Shown here one piece after another: positions 33,211 through 42,888 of a stretch of 64,000 nt of DNA. The translations under genes were made by a program, and so were the position numbers. The stretch spans positions 141,065 to 205,064 of the forward strand of contig JAUJYZ010000332.1 of NCBI GenBank assembly GCA_033675265.1, written 5' to 3'. This DNA comes from Actinostola sp. cb2023. Lineage: Eukaryota; Cnidaria; Anthozoa; Actiniaria; Actinostolidae. How positions within the stretch are numbered: the stretch's first letter is position 1; each line of letters opens with the position of its first letter. The notes under the pieces were generated by a model. The model did not search any database. It saw nothing but the letters and a program-made list of their open reading frames with translations, and was not told the origin of the DNA.

Positions 33211-35191
33211 ATGGTAGCAAATTATCCCATCTCTTTGAGGTGGCGTGTAATATATCTGTTTAGAGATGGCCTGACAGATAAGCAAATTTCCACTCGTCTT
33301 TACGTCAGCGAGACTTTTGTAAGAAAGATAAAAAGGCTATACCGCCAAACGTTATCAGTCGAATATCCTCGTCGATTACGCGGCAGAACAAGACATCTTG
33401 ATGGTAGGTAAACAACGCATTAGTTCGTGTAGTCATGACAAAAAAAGAAAGACCATTTAGTCCTTGAAAATATTTAACTTCTTGGACTTCTTGTTGCCGA
33501 AGTTGGCCTGCTGATGATCCTCGATTGAATTGAAATGAAGCCAGGAATTCAGTCAATTGTTCAGTTTCAGTCTGTAATAAATATTTCCCCATGATTTCCT
33601 TGTTTTCGTTTTGTTTCATGTCTTTTTTTCTCCTGTGAACTGTAGCTAGAGATATTCTTTTCATAAAGAATATAATCGAAAATATAAGCTTACGAAGACG
33701 AGGTACAGGAGTGGATCTATCATATCACTGGTAAAGAAATCAGTCGCTCGTCGATTCACCGCTACTTGAAAAATATTGGCTATTCAAGAAGAAAGGTATT
33801 ATATGAACAAACGTTATACTAGTATGCAAACTGTATTTGGCATAATTTACCTGATACATTAGTAATTTCTGGAAATTTGTTACTCTTTCAAGCTAAACGT
33901 CATTGCGAAAGAGCGTGACGAGAGGCGAAGGGCAGACTATCGTCGACTAATAGCGGGATTCCATAGAAACCAATTACTATTTCTGGATGAGTCAGCTAAA
34001 GATGAAAGAACTTTTCAGGTCAGTTTGGATGATAATCGATTCAGATATAAATATTTAGGATGTCGTAATATTGACAACCCTAAAAATCCCATTCACACGA
34101 GCATTATTATTATTATTATTATTATTAGGCTAGCAAAGGGTTGTCGAGTGACACATCATTGCTCCAAAATTAGCTGACCACACTTACATGTACTCCTTAT
34201 TTACGTGACCGGAATTAGAAAAAAAAATCACAATTATTTCAGTCAAGAATCCTGCATGATTATTATCCCTCCCCTCAGCTCCTCACCTCTAACATTACAC
34301 CACCAGCCTGCAGCCAGAAGACAGCTGGAAATTATTACTAACAAAGCTAAATTCTAAAAAAGCTAAAAGTGCAATGTATGCAGACTAAAATGCTATGACG
34401 TGAATGTGGGGGGAAATGTTGTGTTTATTCTCCAAATCTTTACAGAGACGATATGCAAGAAGACTTGATTGGGACAGGAAGAATATCAGTAAAGGGAAAC
34501 TTTACTTGTGGAAGTCGATACAGTGTTCTAAGTGCTCTTAGCACTTGGGGAGTGGAGGATTCTCAAGTAATCACTGGTGCTTATAACAGGCAACAATTTG
34601 AGTTTGCAATGATAAACTTCATCATTCCTCATATTGGCTCAGTAGCAAGAAGAGAAAGAACGCTGCTCAGTTGTTATCATGGACAACTGCAATATTCACT
34701 ATTCAAATCAAGTTGTGAATGCAATCAGGAACAAAGGAGGCATTGTAATTTTTCTACCGTAAGAGTTTTATATTGGTGTTTATTAGTGTAGCTCAGACAT
34801 GAATTTAGTGAAACCAGACAGAAATGCTTAAATTCATTTATTTACACAAAAATCCTTTGCATACTGAATAGAAAGCACTATTACATATAAAATTATTTTG
34901 ATGTTTCTAGACCATACTCTCCTGATTTCAATCCCATTGAAGATTCCTTTAACTTTGGCAAGCAGTGGCTGAAAAGGAATCCAGATGTATGTCTAAAGTA
35001 TCCTAAAAGGTGTTTTGAGATAGCTCTTGCCCAGGTAAATATTACACATAAACATTTTGATAACAGATTTTGATTAGTAAATTACCTATTTCAGGGTTTT
35101 TTCTGCAGTTTTTTGTAACAATGAAACATTTTTTTAACAGATCACAAACAAAGAGGCCACTGGATTTTTTGAAGATTGTGGTTATCTTTAG
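33211..35191 (+). pseudogene. Tc1/IS630-like DD34E transposase, six exons, two frameshifts
   Basis: Exons are 33211-33403, 33689-33795, 33893-34018, 34446-34758, 34911-35034 and 35141-35191. Phases match at every junction except across exon 4. Exon 1 encodes an HTH (SLRWRVIYLFRDGLTDKQIS). Exon 3 ends in FLDESAKDERTFQ with the first Asp. Exon 4 has SVKGNFTCGSRYSVLSAL and, in another frame, VVIMDNCNIHYSNQ with the second Asp. Exon 5 begins PYSPDFNPIEDSF with the Glu. There are 34 residues between Asp and Glu when exons 4 and 5 are joined. Frame changes near 34455-34490 and 34670 inactivate this copy. About 300 residues is normal for the family, but the many introns are not. Confidence 0.85.
34102..34127 (+). 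repeat. (ATT)n microsatellite
   Basis: An ATT triplet run lies in intron 3 of the transposase gene. Confidence 0.85.
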
Positions 35192-35419
35192 TAATGTTTT
35201 AACATTGACAAATTATCTCTCTGACAGTTTGTCTCACTGTCTTTCTCTGTCTTTCTCTTTCTCAGTTTTTCTTTGTCTTTGTCTATTTTGCATTGTTCAG
35301 TGAAAATTCAAGGTAACTCAAGGTGTGGTCAATAACAACATCAAAACATATAGAGTTCAGACAATAAACGTGTGATAAAAAAAACTACAGGAACTAGATC
35401 TGAGTACTAAATCATTTAA

Positions 35420-36735
35420 CTGGCCGTCTCTCTAAAAACCTCTCAGTCGTTTTCGCTTCTAAAATAAATATCTCCCAAACTCTAGCTAATGAAAGACTAT
35501 ATCAAGGTTATTACTAAAACGGGTTTGGTTTGCTTCAAAATATTTTTTTTTAAATTTTATTTTATTTTTTGAAATGATTCCGTCTGAGAGCTGGTCAAGA
35601 GGTCAAATTTGCATGAAATTATGCACTTCTTTACGGCGCTGTACAAACTTCGTCTCGCATTATCCAGCGAAACTTTTTATATTATGTTGTAGATAAATGT
35701 ATCTAGTTTGTCTAGAGGTAAAGCGTTATTCAATCGGTTCAGCCATTTATGAGAAAATTAGTTGATAATTAACCCCACTAAGATCTAACTGAACGGCGGC
35801 TCAAAATTACCCAATTTTACTCGATTATTTTGCAAAAGTGGCACATCGCTGGACTCTCTCATTGACACAATCGGATTGAACATCATTTCATTTACACAAA
35901 TCTGTTAAAACCTGTGTACGTTTTGGATATTTCAAAAGTTACGACAATTTCAGTTGGTGCATGTTAGACGATTGACGAATATTAATTAGGTGCAATATCT
36001 TATCCATATGAAGTTGAAAATAGCTTACCTCCTTCCTAAATCGCTGTATTTGGAAATGTTGACCTGGAATGAAGTCTAGCATGGGTAAAATGGGAAACAT
36101 GAGCGATTTAGGAAGGAGGTAAGCTGTTTTCAACTTCATATGGATAAGATATCTGAGATATTGCACCTAATTAATATTCGTAAATCGTCTAACATGCACC
36201 AACTGAAATTGTCGTAACTTTTGAAATATCCAAAACGTACACAGGTTTTAACAGATTTGTGTAAATGAAATGATGTTCAATCCGATTGTGTCAATGAGAG
36301 AGTCCAGCGATGTGCCACTTTTGCAAAATAATCGAGTAAAATTGGGTAATTTTGAGCCGCCGTTCAGTTAGATCTTAGTGGGGTTAATTATCAACTAATT
36401 TTCTCATAAATGGCTGAACCGATTGAATAACGCTTTACCTCTAGACAAACTAGATACATTTATCTACAACATAATATAAAAAGTTTCGCTGGATAATGCG
36501 AGACGAAGTTTGTACAGCGCCGTAAAAAAGTGCATAATTTCATGCAAATTTGACCTCTTGACCAGCTCTCAGACGGAATCATTTCAAAAAATAAAATAAA
36601 ATAAAATAAAAATATTTTGAAGCAAACCAAACCCGTTTTAGTTTTAACCTTGATATAGTCTTTCATTGGCTAGAGTTTGGGAGATATTTATTTTAGAAAC
36701 GAAAACGACTGAGAGGTTTTTAAAGAGACGGCCAG
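35420..36735. mobile_element. 1.3-kb TTAA-flanked near-perfect palindrome
   Basis: The arms of ~630 bp are nearly identical in inverse orientation. Termini are CTGGCCGTCTCTCTAAAAAC and its mirror. TTAA lies at 35416-35419 and 36736-36739. The centre is a ~40-bp spacer near 36060-36100. The end resembles that of the 6.28-kb TTAA transposon (GAGGCTGTCTCTGTAAAAGC; 15 of 20 positions agree). It has no gene. A transcript through it would fold into a long double-stranded hairpin. Confidence 0.9.
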
Positions 36736-36973
36736 TTAAAATGTTTAGTAAATCTATTGCATAATATTAGTTCTAATATTTTAATTAGTACTCTTTCATG
36801 GGTTTATTGTCTGCACTCTAGCAAATGTTCTGATTAACACAACAATTTATAACGATCGAAACAGCACTATTATTACATTTTGGTTAACACAATTAATGTC
36901 AAGTGTCCAAAATAAAGATATTGACAGTATATATAAGATCATAAAGTATTAGATCATAAATATTGCCATTATT

Positions 36974-37264
36974 TTAACAAGAAAAGTTGAAGCGTATTGG
37001 AGACAATTCTTGCTTTACTGCTTCAATAATGGCTTCTTTGTCACTTCTGTTAGTAATGTTCATTCCATGTAGAATGCTGTCACTTACATGAGGATTTACT
37101 AAAGTAGTTAGTAGGGATCCATTCACTTCTGCCTGAACAAACTGTGGAATAAATCTTTCCAGTTTATGGTTCTCTAGGAAATGACAGCATTCATCTGTTG
37201 AAAAATTTAGAAATGGTTTGCTCCTTTGCTGGTTGACAGGTGACTGTGACCAAGGTCTATTAAC
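36974..37264 (-). CDS. SAM-like terminal exon
   Basis: It is preceded by a CTTCAG acceptor and open for 96 codons to TAA. The order WSxxxVxxFL-type start, LENHKLERFIPQFVQAEVNG, LLTTL, then SDKEAIIEAVKQEL follows the five-helix SAM layout. This exon has no frameshift, unlike its upstream partners. Confidence 0.6.
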   Translation of the reverse strand, partial: VNRPWSQSPVNQQRSKPFLNFSTDECCHFLENHKLERFIPQFVQAEVNGSLLTTLVNPHVSDSILHGMNITNRSDKEAIIEAVKQELSPIRFNFSC

Positions 37265-38188
37265 CTGAAGAATAAAATAAAGGTGACATTTTATACAATC
37301 ATTTCAAGGATGACAAAGTCATCAAGAGATACCCTGCGAGCAGAGGTTTTTTTCTTGTCGCTTCCTATATACCTATATACTTCCTGTATACTTACTATTG
37401 GGGAATTGTTGCTTGCCATAATAGCTAAAAGAGAATTTTGAAATGTTTCAGCTCTTTTGCTCTCTGTGTCCATTCTCTGTTGGTTCTGCACAATCAGTGT
37501 TTTCAATAGGTCATCTGTTGGTGATGTTCCTTTCTGATTGTCATTTCTTGTGTTCTCTTGGGCTCTTTGGGGGGACACCAATCTGATCAATGTAGTTTTG
37601 CCACTTGGGCTCGTCACCAATACCAGTTGAGGACCCATCTATAATCAGATCTGTCCAGAGCTTTAAATGTTTTACCCCATACCGTGCCAATATTCCCTTT
37701 TTCTCCAAATCCCTGACGAGAGCAATGCACATCATTCCATAGCTCATTGTCTCCAGCTTTGATCTTTTTCATCTGAATGTCCTCCATGACACCATCTGAT
37801 GCTGAACTTGAAAAATCAAGGCTTCTTTTCCTTGCAGCAGTGGTATTACCAGCAACCTCTACAACATACATGTATGTAAAATTATAGATTCTATTATAAA
37901 ATAACTATGATATAACACGTGCTGATTGGCCAAAGGATGCGTATTCCGCGTGTTTTATGAGAGCACACAGATATTCAAACATTTTTGTAACGCGCGCAGA
38001 TATTCAAACATTTTTGTAACGAACAAAATTGAAAACTTGCCTTTAAATTCATAATTACATTTTGTAAAAGAAATAGAAAACTTGTCTGCTGTGCTATGTG
38101 CAGATTTAAGCACTTGGGGACTGATCAGAACACTCAAAAAGTGTTGACACTTCTCTCGTGTTCTGGTCCCGGGGGGTACTCCCCTTAA

Positions 38189-38462
38189 TCATAACTATTA
38201 CAATTTCCTCGAATCTGATTGGTTGAGAGACTGTCCTATTTTAGCATTAATTGGACAGTTGTAATCGGACAGTTGCAAGAGCCAATCACAATACACCTTT
38301 TCAGTAAAATGCGCGCGCTATCACGCAATCGCTACGCTATCGAGTGCGCGCTCAAGAAATTTTTCACTAACTTTTCTCACTTTTTCACCAAAACATGTCA
38401 TTGTTTTGGGGCATTTTAGCATTGTTTATCATGAAAATTATCGGAAATTGTAATAGTTATGA
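38189..38462. mobile_element. TTAA-flanked MITE in an accessory-gene intron
   Basis: TCATAACTATTACAATTTCC and GGAAATTGTAATAGTTATGA are perfect TIRs, with TTAA at 38185-38188 and 38463-38466. It is 274 bp long. Confidence 0.85.
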
Positions 38463-38466
38463 TTAA

Positions 38467-38615
38467 TTGGTAACAGGACTTCGTGTCGTCCAATTCTGTC
38501 TGTAATCACACTCGTGATAAACAAATTGGACTCCCGCTACGCGGTCGTCCAATTTTGTTTATCACTCGTATGATTACAGACCGAATTGGACTCCACTCAG
38601 TCCTATTACCATTAT
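38467..38615. repeat. Foldback repeat with GTCCAATT arms
   Basis: GGTAACAGGACTTCGTGTCG is mirrored by GGACTCCACTCAGTCCTATTACC. Inner arms GTCCAATTCTGTCTGTAATCA and TGATTACAGACCGAATTGGAC also pair. It lies directly beside the preceding MITE. Confidence 0.6.
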
Positions 38616-38880
38616 ATATACGCTATACGGGTATGTGCCGCGGGATAGGGTATGGTTTTTGAGCTCCCAGGTCTGGGGTAGGGTATCATTTTTTGCCTTT
38701 TTAGGCTGAGATCGGTTTACATTTCCCTTTAGCACGCTTTCAATCTGGGATTAGTCTGGGATAGGGAGTACATTTTCAAGCTTTAGTCTGGAATAGGGTA
38801 TGGAAAATCTAAATTTTAGGTATGGGATAGGGTCAGCTTTTTGAGGTGTCCGCGGCACACCCCTACCCAAAAATACCCTT
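38616..38880. repeat. GGGATAGGG-rich dispersed repeat
   Basis: Repeated GGGATAGGGTATGG / GGGGTAGGGTATC motifs recur. With the GGGGGGTACTCCCC block at 38169-38184 they seem to be one older repeat split by the two foldbacks. It is a familiar type of cnidarian interspersed repeat. Confidence 0.45.
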
Positions 38881-40137
38881 AGTCATATTTGTAAATTATG
38901 TCATGTACCTGAAGGTCCATAGGTTACACTTGAACACGCTATTCTAATTGAAGAGATATTGCCTTTGCCATCACTATATTCTTCTTTGCAAAGACGCCAA
39001 TCTTCCTCTGTCTTTAGCTGTACCATTTGCTTGCTGCGCTTTCTCAGCCAGTACAGGCCGTTGCAGGCACAAAGATCGAAGACGTACTACTATCCATTGT
39101 TAGCAAGCGATCTTTCAATTTTGCAATATCGCAGCGTTGAGAGACATCGTGCAAGATTGTGGATGTCTTTGACAATTTAGGTTCACCTGTTTTCGCTTTG
39201 ATCGCTTCAAAAACAAAGACGTCCATTTCTTTTTGGGGCTCGATCACTTTTCGTGCTTTATCTGCCAAACGGGGCGAACGTCGAGGAGTAAGACATAAGC
39301 TTATACCAGGTGAGTCAAAACCTTGGGGAAAAAAATCAACAGAACTGTCAAAATACAAGTAATGACACATTAGCGTCCAAGTAATGGAACTAAGTAATAC
39401 AGTTGTACTTACTTTGCTCCTGTGTAGACTCCTGTGTATGTTCATGTATGGCTGCCCAGTCGACAGCCATTGTAATGACTGCTTTTCTACCAATTTTCCT
39501 TTTACCACTAGGATACTGCAAGGGGTACTCTTGGAGCATTGCTGGAACATCTCTGTCCGAATTAAGAGCTACAAGAGATTTGCTGTTCCCGCTTTTTTTA
39601 AAGTATAGCTGATTTATCTCGACTTCATTCTTGTCACCATTCGCCGCCATACGTGCGACAAAGTCGTGAACACAATTTCAAAGTGTCAAATGTCCACCTG
39701 TAGGGTAATTCAAACGGGACGTATTCCATGCCATGAACTTTACCATTTTTTGTCTCAAGGTAAAGACAAACTTCTCTCTGAAAAAAATTGGATCATTTCA
39801 GTCAGAATTTTCACACACTGACACGGCGCCAATGCATATTGCCAACTGAGCGCAAAATATTATAAACGGTTACCTTATCTTGCTCGCCGTCCCAAATTTG
39901 TGTTTCTTCGAAATCAGGAAGAGTTACATTAATTACTTCTTCTACAGTGGCGTCCATTTCGTCCATCTCAAATAAAACAAACAGAACGAGGAACGACCTA
40001 CAACTTTCTCACAAACTTATCGTCGCTAGTCTATTTATGGTCTATCACGTGTTCACCGAATGATTGACGGGAGCGAAATATGAAACTAACTAACGCGAAT
40101 TTGAACTGGCGCCAGCGCGTAGTTATGAACATGGTGG

Positions 40138-40930
40138 TAATGGTAAGTAATTAATTTTTAATTATCAAACCTGTAAATATATATTTTTGTACAAATCATG
40201 GTGTAAATAAAACAATTGATTCATTCATTCATTGATAACACAAAAAAGAGTACAATAATTATAGGTGACGTACTGATCAAGTCCCGACAGTTCCATATGG
40301 AGGAGGATTTTGGAGAAAAGTCTACCGTGACATGGAATTGCGTACTACCGACTGGGACTTGGATTGTACTGGCAATTATTAGTAATTGGATCCTACCTGT
40401 AGGGAATTGCGTCGTACAGGCAAGGAATTGGATCGTATATGTAGGAATTGGATTGTAACGGCTAGAAATTGAATGCACAAAGAGTCTCGTCCCATGGGGT
40501 TTGGTCAGAGTTATCTTCTAGACGAGTTTTCAGTCCTTTCTTTACGAAGCAAAACAAAATGGCGGCTTTGTTGAAGTGACTGCAAAGTTCGCGAGTAGGA
40601 TGTCCTTGTGCTCATTTAGGTCAACACCAAATCCCACAGAAATTGCTTGTAAATAATACTAGTTGTCATCGATATCATTTGCCATATAAAAAGACATAGC
40701 AATAATAAAGTCAATAATAGGTATCGCTTAGACTGAATCATTTGTGCCGCTACACTTGCCTGCTTGATATTGATTGATACCTTATTTACTCATCAAAACA
40801 GTACATTTAGCTGACGGAAAATCCATATATTAATAAGGACACCAATTACTTATAACAGAGAACCAGTTAAAAATGAACTTATCCATTTATAAGTGTACTT
40901 TCAAAATGTCATCCTTTTTCATGCAATATC
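40138..40930. other. Gene-free region with a degenerate GGAATTGGAT repeat
   Basis: Between about 40330 and 40470 there are five to six imperfect ~25-bp units with GGAATTG(G/C)(A/G)T and a GTA(C/G) step. They leave both strands open by chance. The rest shows nothing recognisable. Confidence 0.4.
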
Positions 40931-42215
40931 CCGCATCTAAGCCAATCAGAGTAGTTTATTGTAATCCGTGTTTGCAATGCGGAATAATCTCGCATTTAAA
41001 CCAATCAGTGGGCTGCATAATTACAAGGTATCTATAACAATCGGAATATTCCGCATCTAGTCCAATGAGAACAGTAAATATAATCGATATCATTCAGCAC
41101 ATGTATGTTATATCCGTTACACGCCAATTAGCCATTACCAAAGCGAGCAGGGGACTGGGACCAAGTCCCTAAAACTAATTCAATAAGAAACTAGCATCAT
41201 TTTCTGAGAGAGCAGATCAAACTTAGCTAGTCTGGAAAGTTTGGTGAACTTCGGCTTAATATTGACAATCCTAGACGGTATCAAAGATGTCTATTTTCAC
41301 ATACAAACTCTGTAAATTTTTGACGTTGTCCAGCCAAACCTTACATTCATTGTAAAATTTTGGCTGGACAAAACATTTCAAAAGTTTATAATTCCGACAA
41401 AATTCGCTCAAATCACATCACACTTTGCACAGATGCTAAAATTAATTTCGTAATTGCATTAATTCTAATAAACTCGTTCCCAGTCCCCTGCTCGCTTAGG
41501 TAATGGCTAATAGAAGAAACATTTTTGGTGCTAGTCCTGTTCGTTTCTGTTCACATCGCAAATAATTCCTGTCGTTTCTCACCAGTACTGCTCTGTTAAC
41601 AAAAATAACCGCTTTCTTAGTGACTACGGTAAAATAATTACGAGAAAAAAAATACCTTGTCTGCATTTTATTATACTATATTCTAGAAAGAAAAAAACAA
41701 GCAATGATTTTAGTTCTGAATAGGAAAACCTTGTTGTCTTTCTCCTGTACTCCGTCATGTGGAACGTTTTGACTTGTTCGTCGTGTACTACAAAATGCTA
41801 TGCTTTTTCACGGAAAATTCCGCATCCAAACCAATTATCAGGTCGCATATTATAACAAGCGGAATATCTCACATCTAGTCCAATGAAAATGCTCCATATT
41901 ATTTTGGTAGCATTTCGATCAAAATATTTCCGTTACAACGCCAACAGAAATAGACATATCTACTCCGTTTTTTGATAAATATAACCATTTGGTAAAATAA
42001 TTGGTGAGAAAAAAATATTTATTGTCCTCACTTCTTGAATTAATTTGTTCAGTCTAGAAACAAAATATTAATCAGTGAATGAATTATTTTTAATATGTGG
42101 AACCTCGTCCGATCACGTTCTAAGTAGATAAGCCACTCCTACTCGTCTTTCGCCTGCATTCAATCATGTTGAAAATATTTCGCATCCAAACCAATCATTG
42201 CGGATCGCATATTAA
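40931..42215. repeat. Degenerate ~363-bp repeats upstream of the Penelope tail
   Basis: CGCATCCAAACCAAT...CGCATATTA and CATCTAGTCCAATGA blocks recur at about 40990-41125, 41815-41950 and 42178-42215. The last two, and the AAATAATT(A/G)(C/G)(G/T)GAGAAAAAAA blocks at about 41631 and 41994, are spaced 363 bp apart. A MITE (41128-41519) splits the first unit. Confidence 0.5.
41128..41519. mobile_element. MITE with TTAGCCATTACC termini
   Basis: TTAGCCATTACCAAAGCGAG, then CAGGGGACTGGGA, is mirrored by TCCCAGTCCCCTGCTCGCTT and AGGTAATGGCTAA. The TIRs are ~38 bp in a 392-bp element. A short extra inverted repeat (GTCCAGCCAAA / TTTTGGCTGGAC) lies near the centre. Confidence 0.75.
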
Positions 42216-42216
42216 A

Positions 42217-42650
42217 ACGCAGTTGGTGAATTGTCTGAAACGACTGATCACAAGAAGTATCCCAAGTAATGTAAAATTCAATTGCATTTATAAAGCTAGC
42301 AAACTCGCATCGTACTTCTCAGTTAAAGACAAAACCAAACTAGAACATAGACACAACATCATCTACCGAGTAAGTTGCCCCGGAAAAGAGTGTGTATCTA
42401 CATATGTTGGAGAATCCGCTAGACGCCTTCAGGAAAGAGTCACTGACCATAATACTAGAGATAAGAAGTCTTCGGTGCTTAAACATTGTCAACTAACAGG
42501 TCATCATCGTCCTGGACTGCAAGAATTTAAGATCATTGGAGCTAATTATAGCCACTACTTCAAGCGTAAATTGCTGACGTTCTATTGATCAGAGACAAAA
42601 AACCGAACTTGAACGATCAAGGACAATCAGTGCCTTTGAAACTACTTAAC
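42217..42650 (+). pseudogene. Penelope-like element GIY-YIG endonuclease fragment
   Basis: The frame 42217-42588 reads KLASYFSVKDKTKLEHRHN, then NIIYRVSCPGKECVSTYVG and ESARRLQERVTDH, the GIY-YIG core (Tyr...Tyr-Val-Gly, Arg on the helix). After an indel near 42570, another frame continues LIRDKKPNLNDQGQSVPLKL with a stop at about 42648. This matches the C-terminal endonuclease of Penelope-like retroelements. The reverse transcriptase part is missing (5' truncation). Confidence 0.75.
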
Positions 42651-42888
42651 TAACATTCCATTACTTAGATAGGTGTTTCTTTACATATTCATGTAAATTT
42701 CTCTATATATATATCATGTTCTTTGTTCACTGTTAACATTACTGAAGATGGGTAGTGGAGACTACCCAAAATATTTGTCATAAAAAAATATGTATACACT
42801 TCTCGTCATTTTATTTATTCTCAAGTTAGAGTGCAATTTAGAAAAGCGTGAAACAGTACTAATTTTAAATAGTGCTATTTCTATTGTG
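42651..42888. other. Penelope 3' flank and junction with the satellite
   Basis: ACTGAAGATGGGTAGTGGAGACTACCC (about 42742-42768) contains a GGGTAGT/ACTACCC stem, as in many Penelope-like 3' UTRs. Unique AT-rich sequence follows until the first satellite monomer at 42889. Confidence 0.5.

Larger units (their letters stand above)
36974..39966 (-). pseudogene. SAM-domain accessory gene of the Tc1-like element, five exons
   Basis: Exons on the minus strand are 39874-39966 (ATG; MDEMDATVEEVINVTLPDF), 39413-39777, 38909-39321, 37396-37858 and 36974-37264 (stop TAA). All junctions are GT/AG with compatible phases. The parts are: exon 2, REVCLYLETKNGKVHGMEYV and a Lys-rich region; exon 3, SPRLADKARKVIEPQKEMD, then LKTEEDWRLCKEEY; exon 4, a helical segment IALVRDLEKKGILARYGVKH and EPKWQNYIDQ; exon 5, STDECCHFLENHKLERFIPQ and VNGSLLTTL, a SAM-like domain. 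SAM domains mediate protein or nucleic-acid binding. Frame changes near 39640, 39085, 37745 and 37570 show decay. Its role in transposition is inferred from context only. Confidence 0.6.
33039..40137. mobile_element. 7.1-kb Tc1-like (DD34E) transposon with convergent accessory gene
   Basis: TIRs of ~115 bp begin CCACCATGTTCATAACTACG and end with its mirror; TA flanks both sides (33037-33038, 40138-40139). The interior has a six-exon transposase gene on the plus strand (33211-35191). A five-exon SAM-domain gene converges on it from the minus strand (36974-39966). Introns host a 1.3-kb TTAA palindrome (35420-36735) and smaller repeats (37930-38880). Both genes show frameshifts, so this copy is inactive. 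Tc1-type elements normally carry a single gene and are under 2 kb, so the size and second gene are unusual. Confidence 0.8.

Noticed and set aside
39044..39612. Plus-strand ORFs (39159-39362, 39384-39608, 39403-39612)
   Set aside because: They are shadows of minus-strand exons of the SAM-domain accessory gene, which have better splice and domain support.
40216..40478. Overlapping ORFs on both strands
   Set aside because: Both result from degenerate ~25-bp GGAATTGGAT repeats without stops. There are no protein features.
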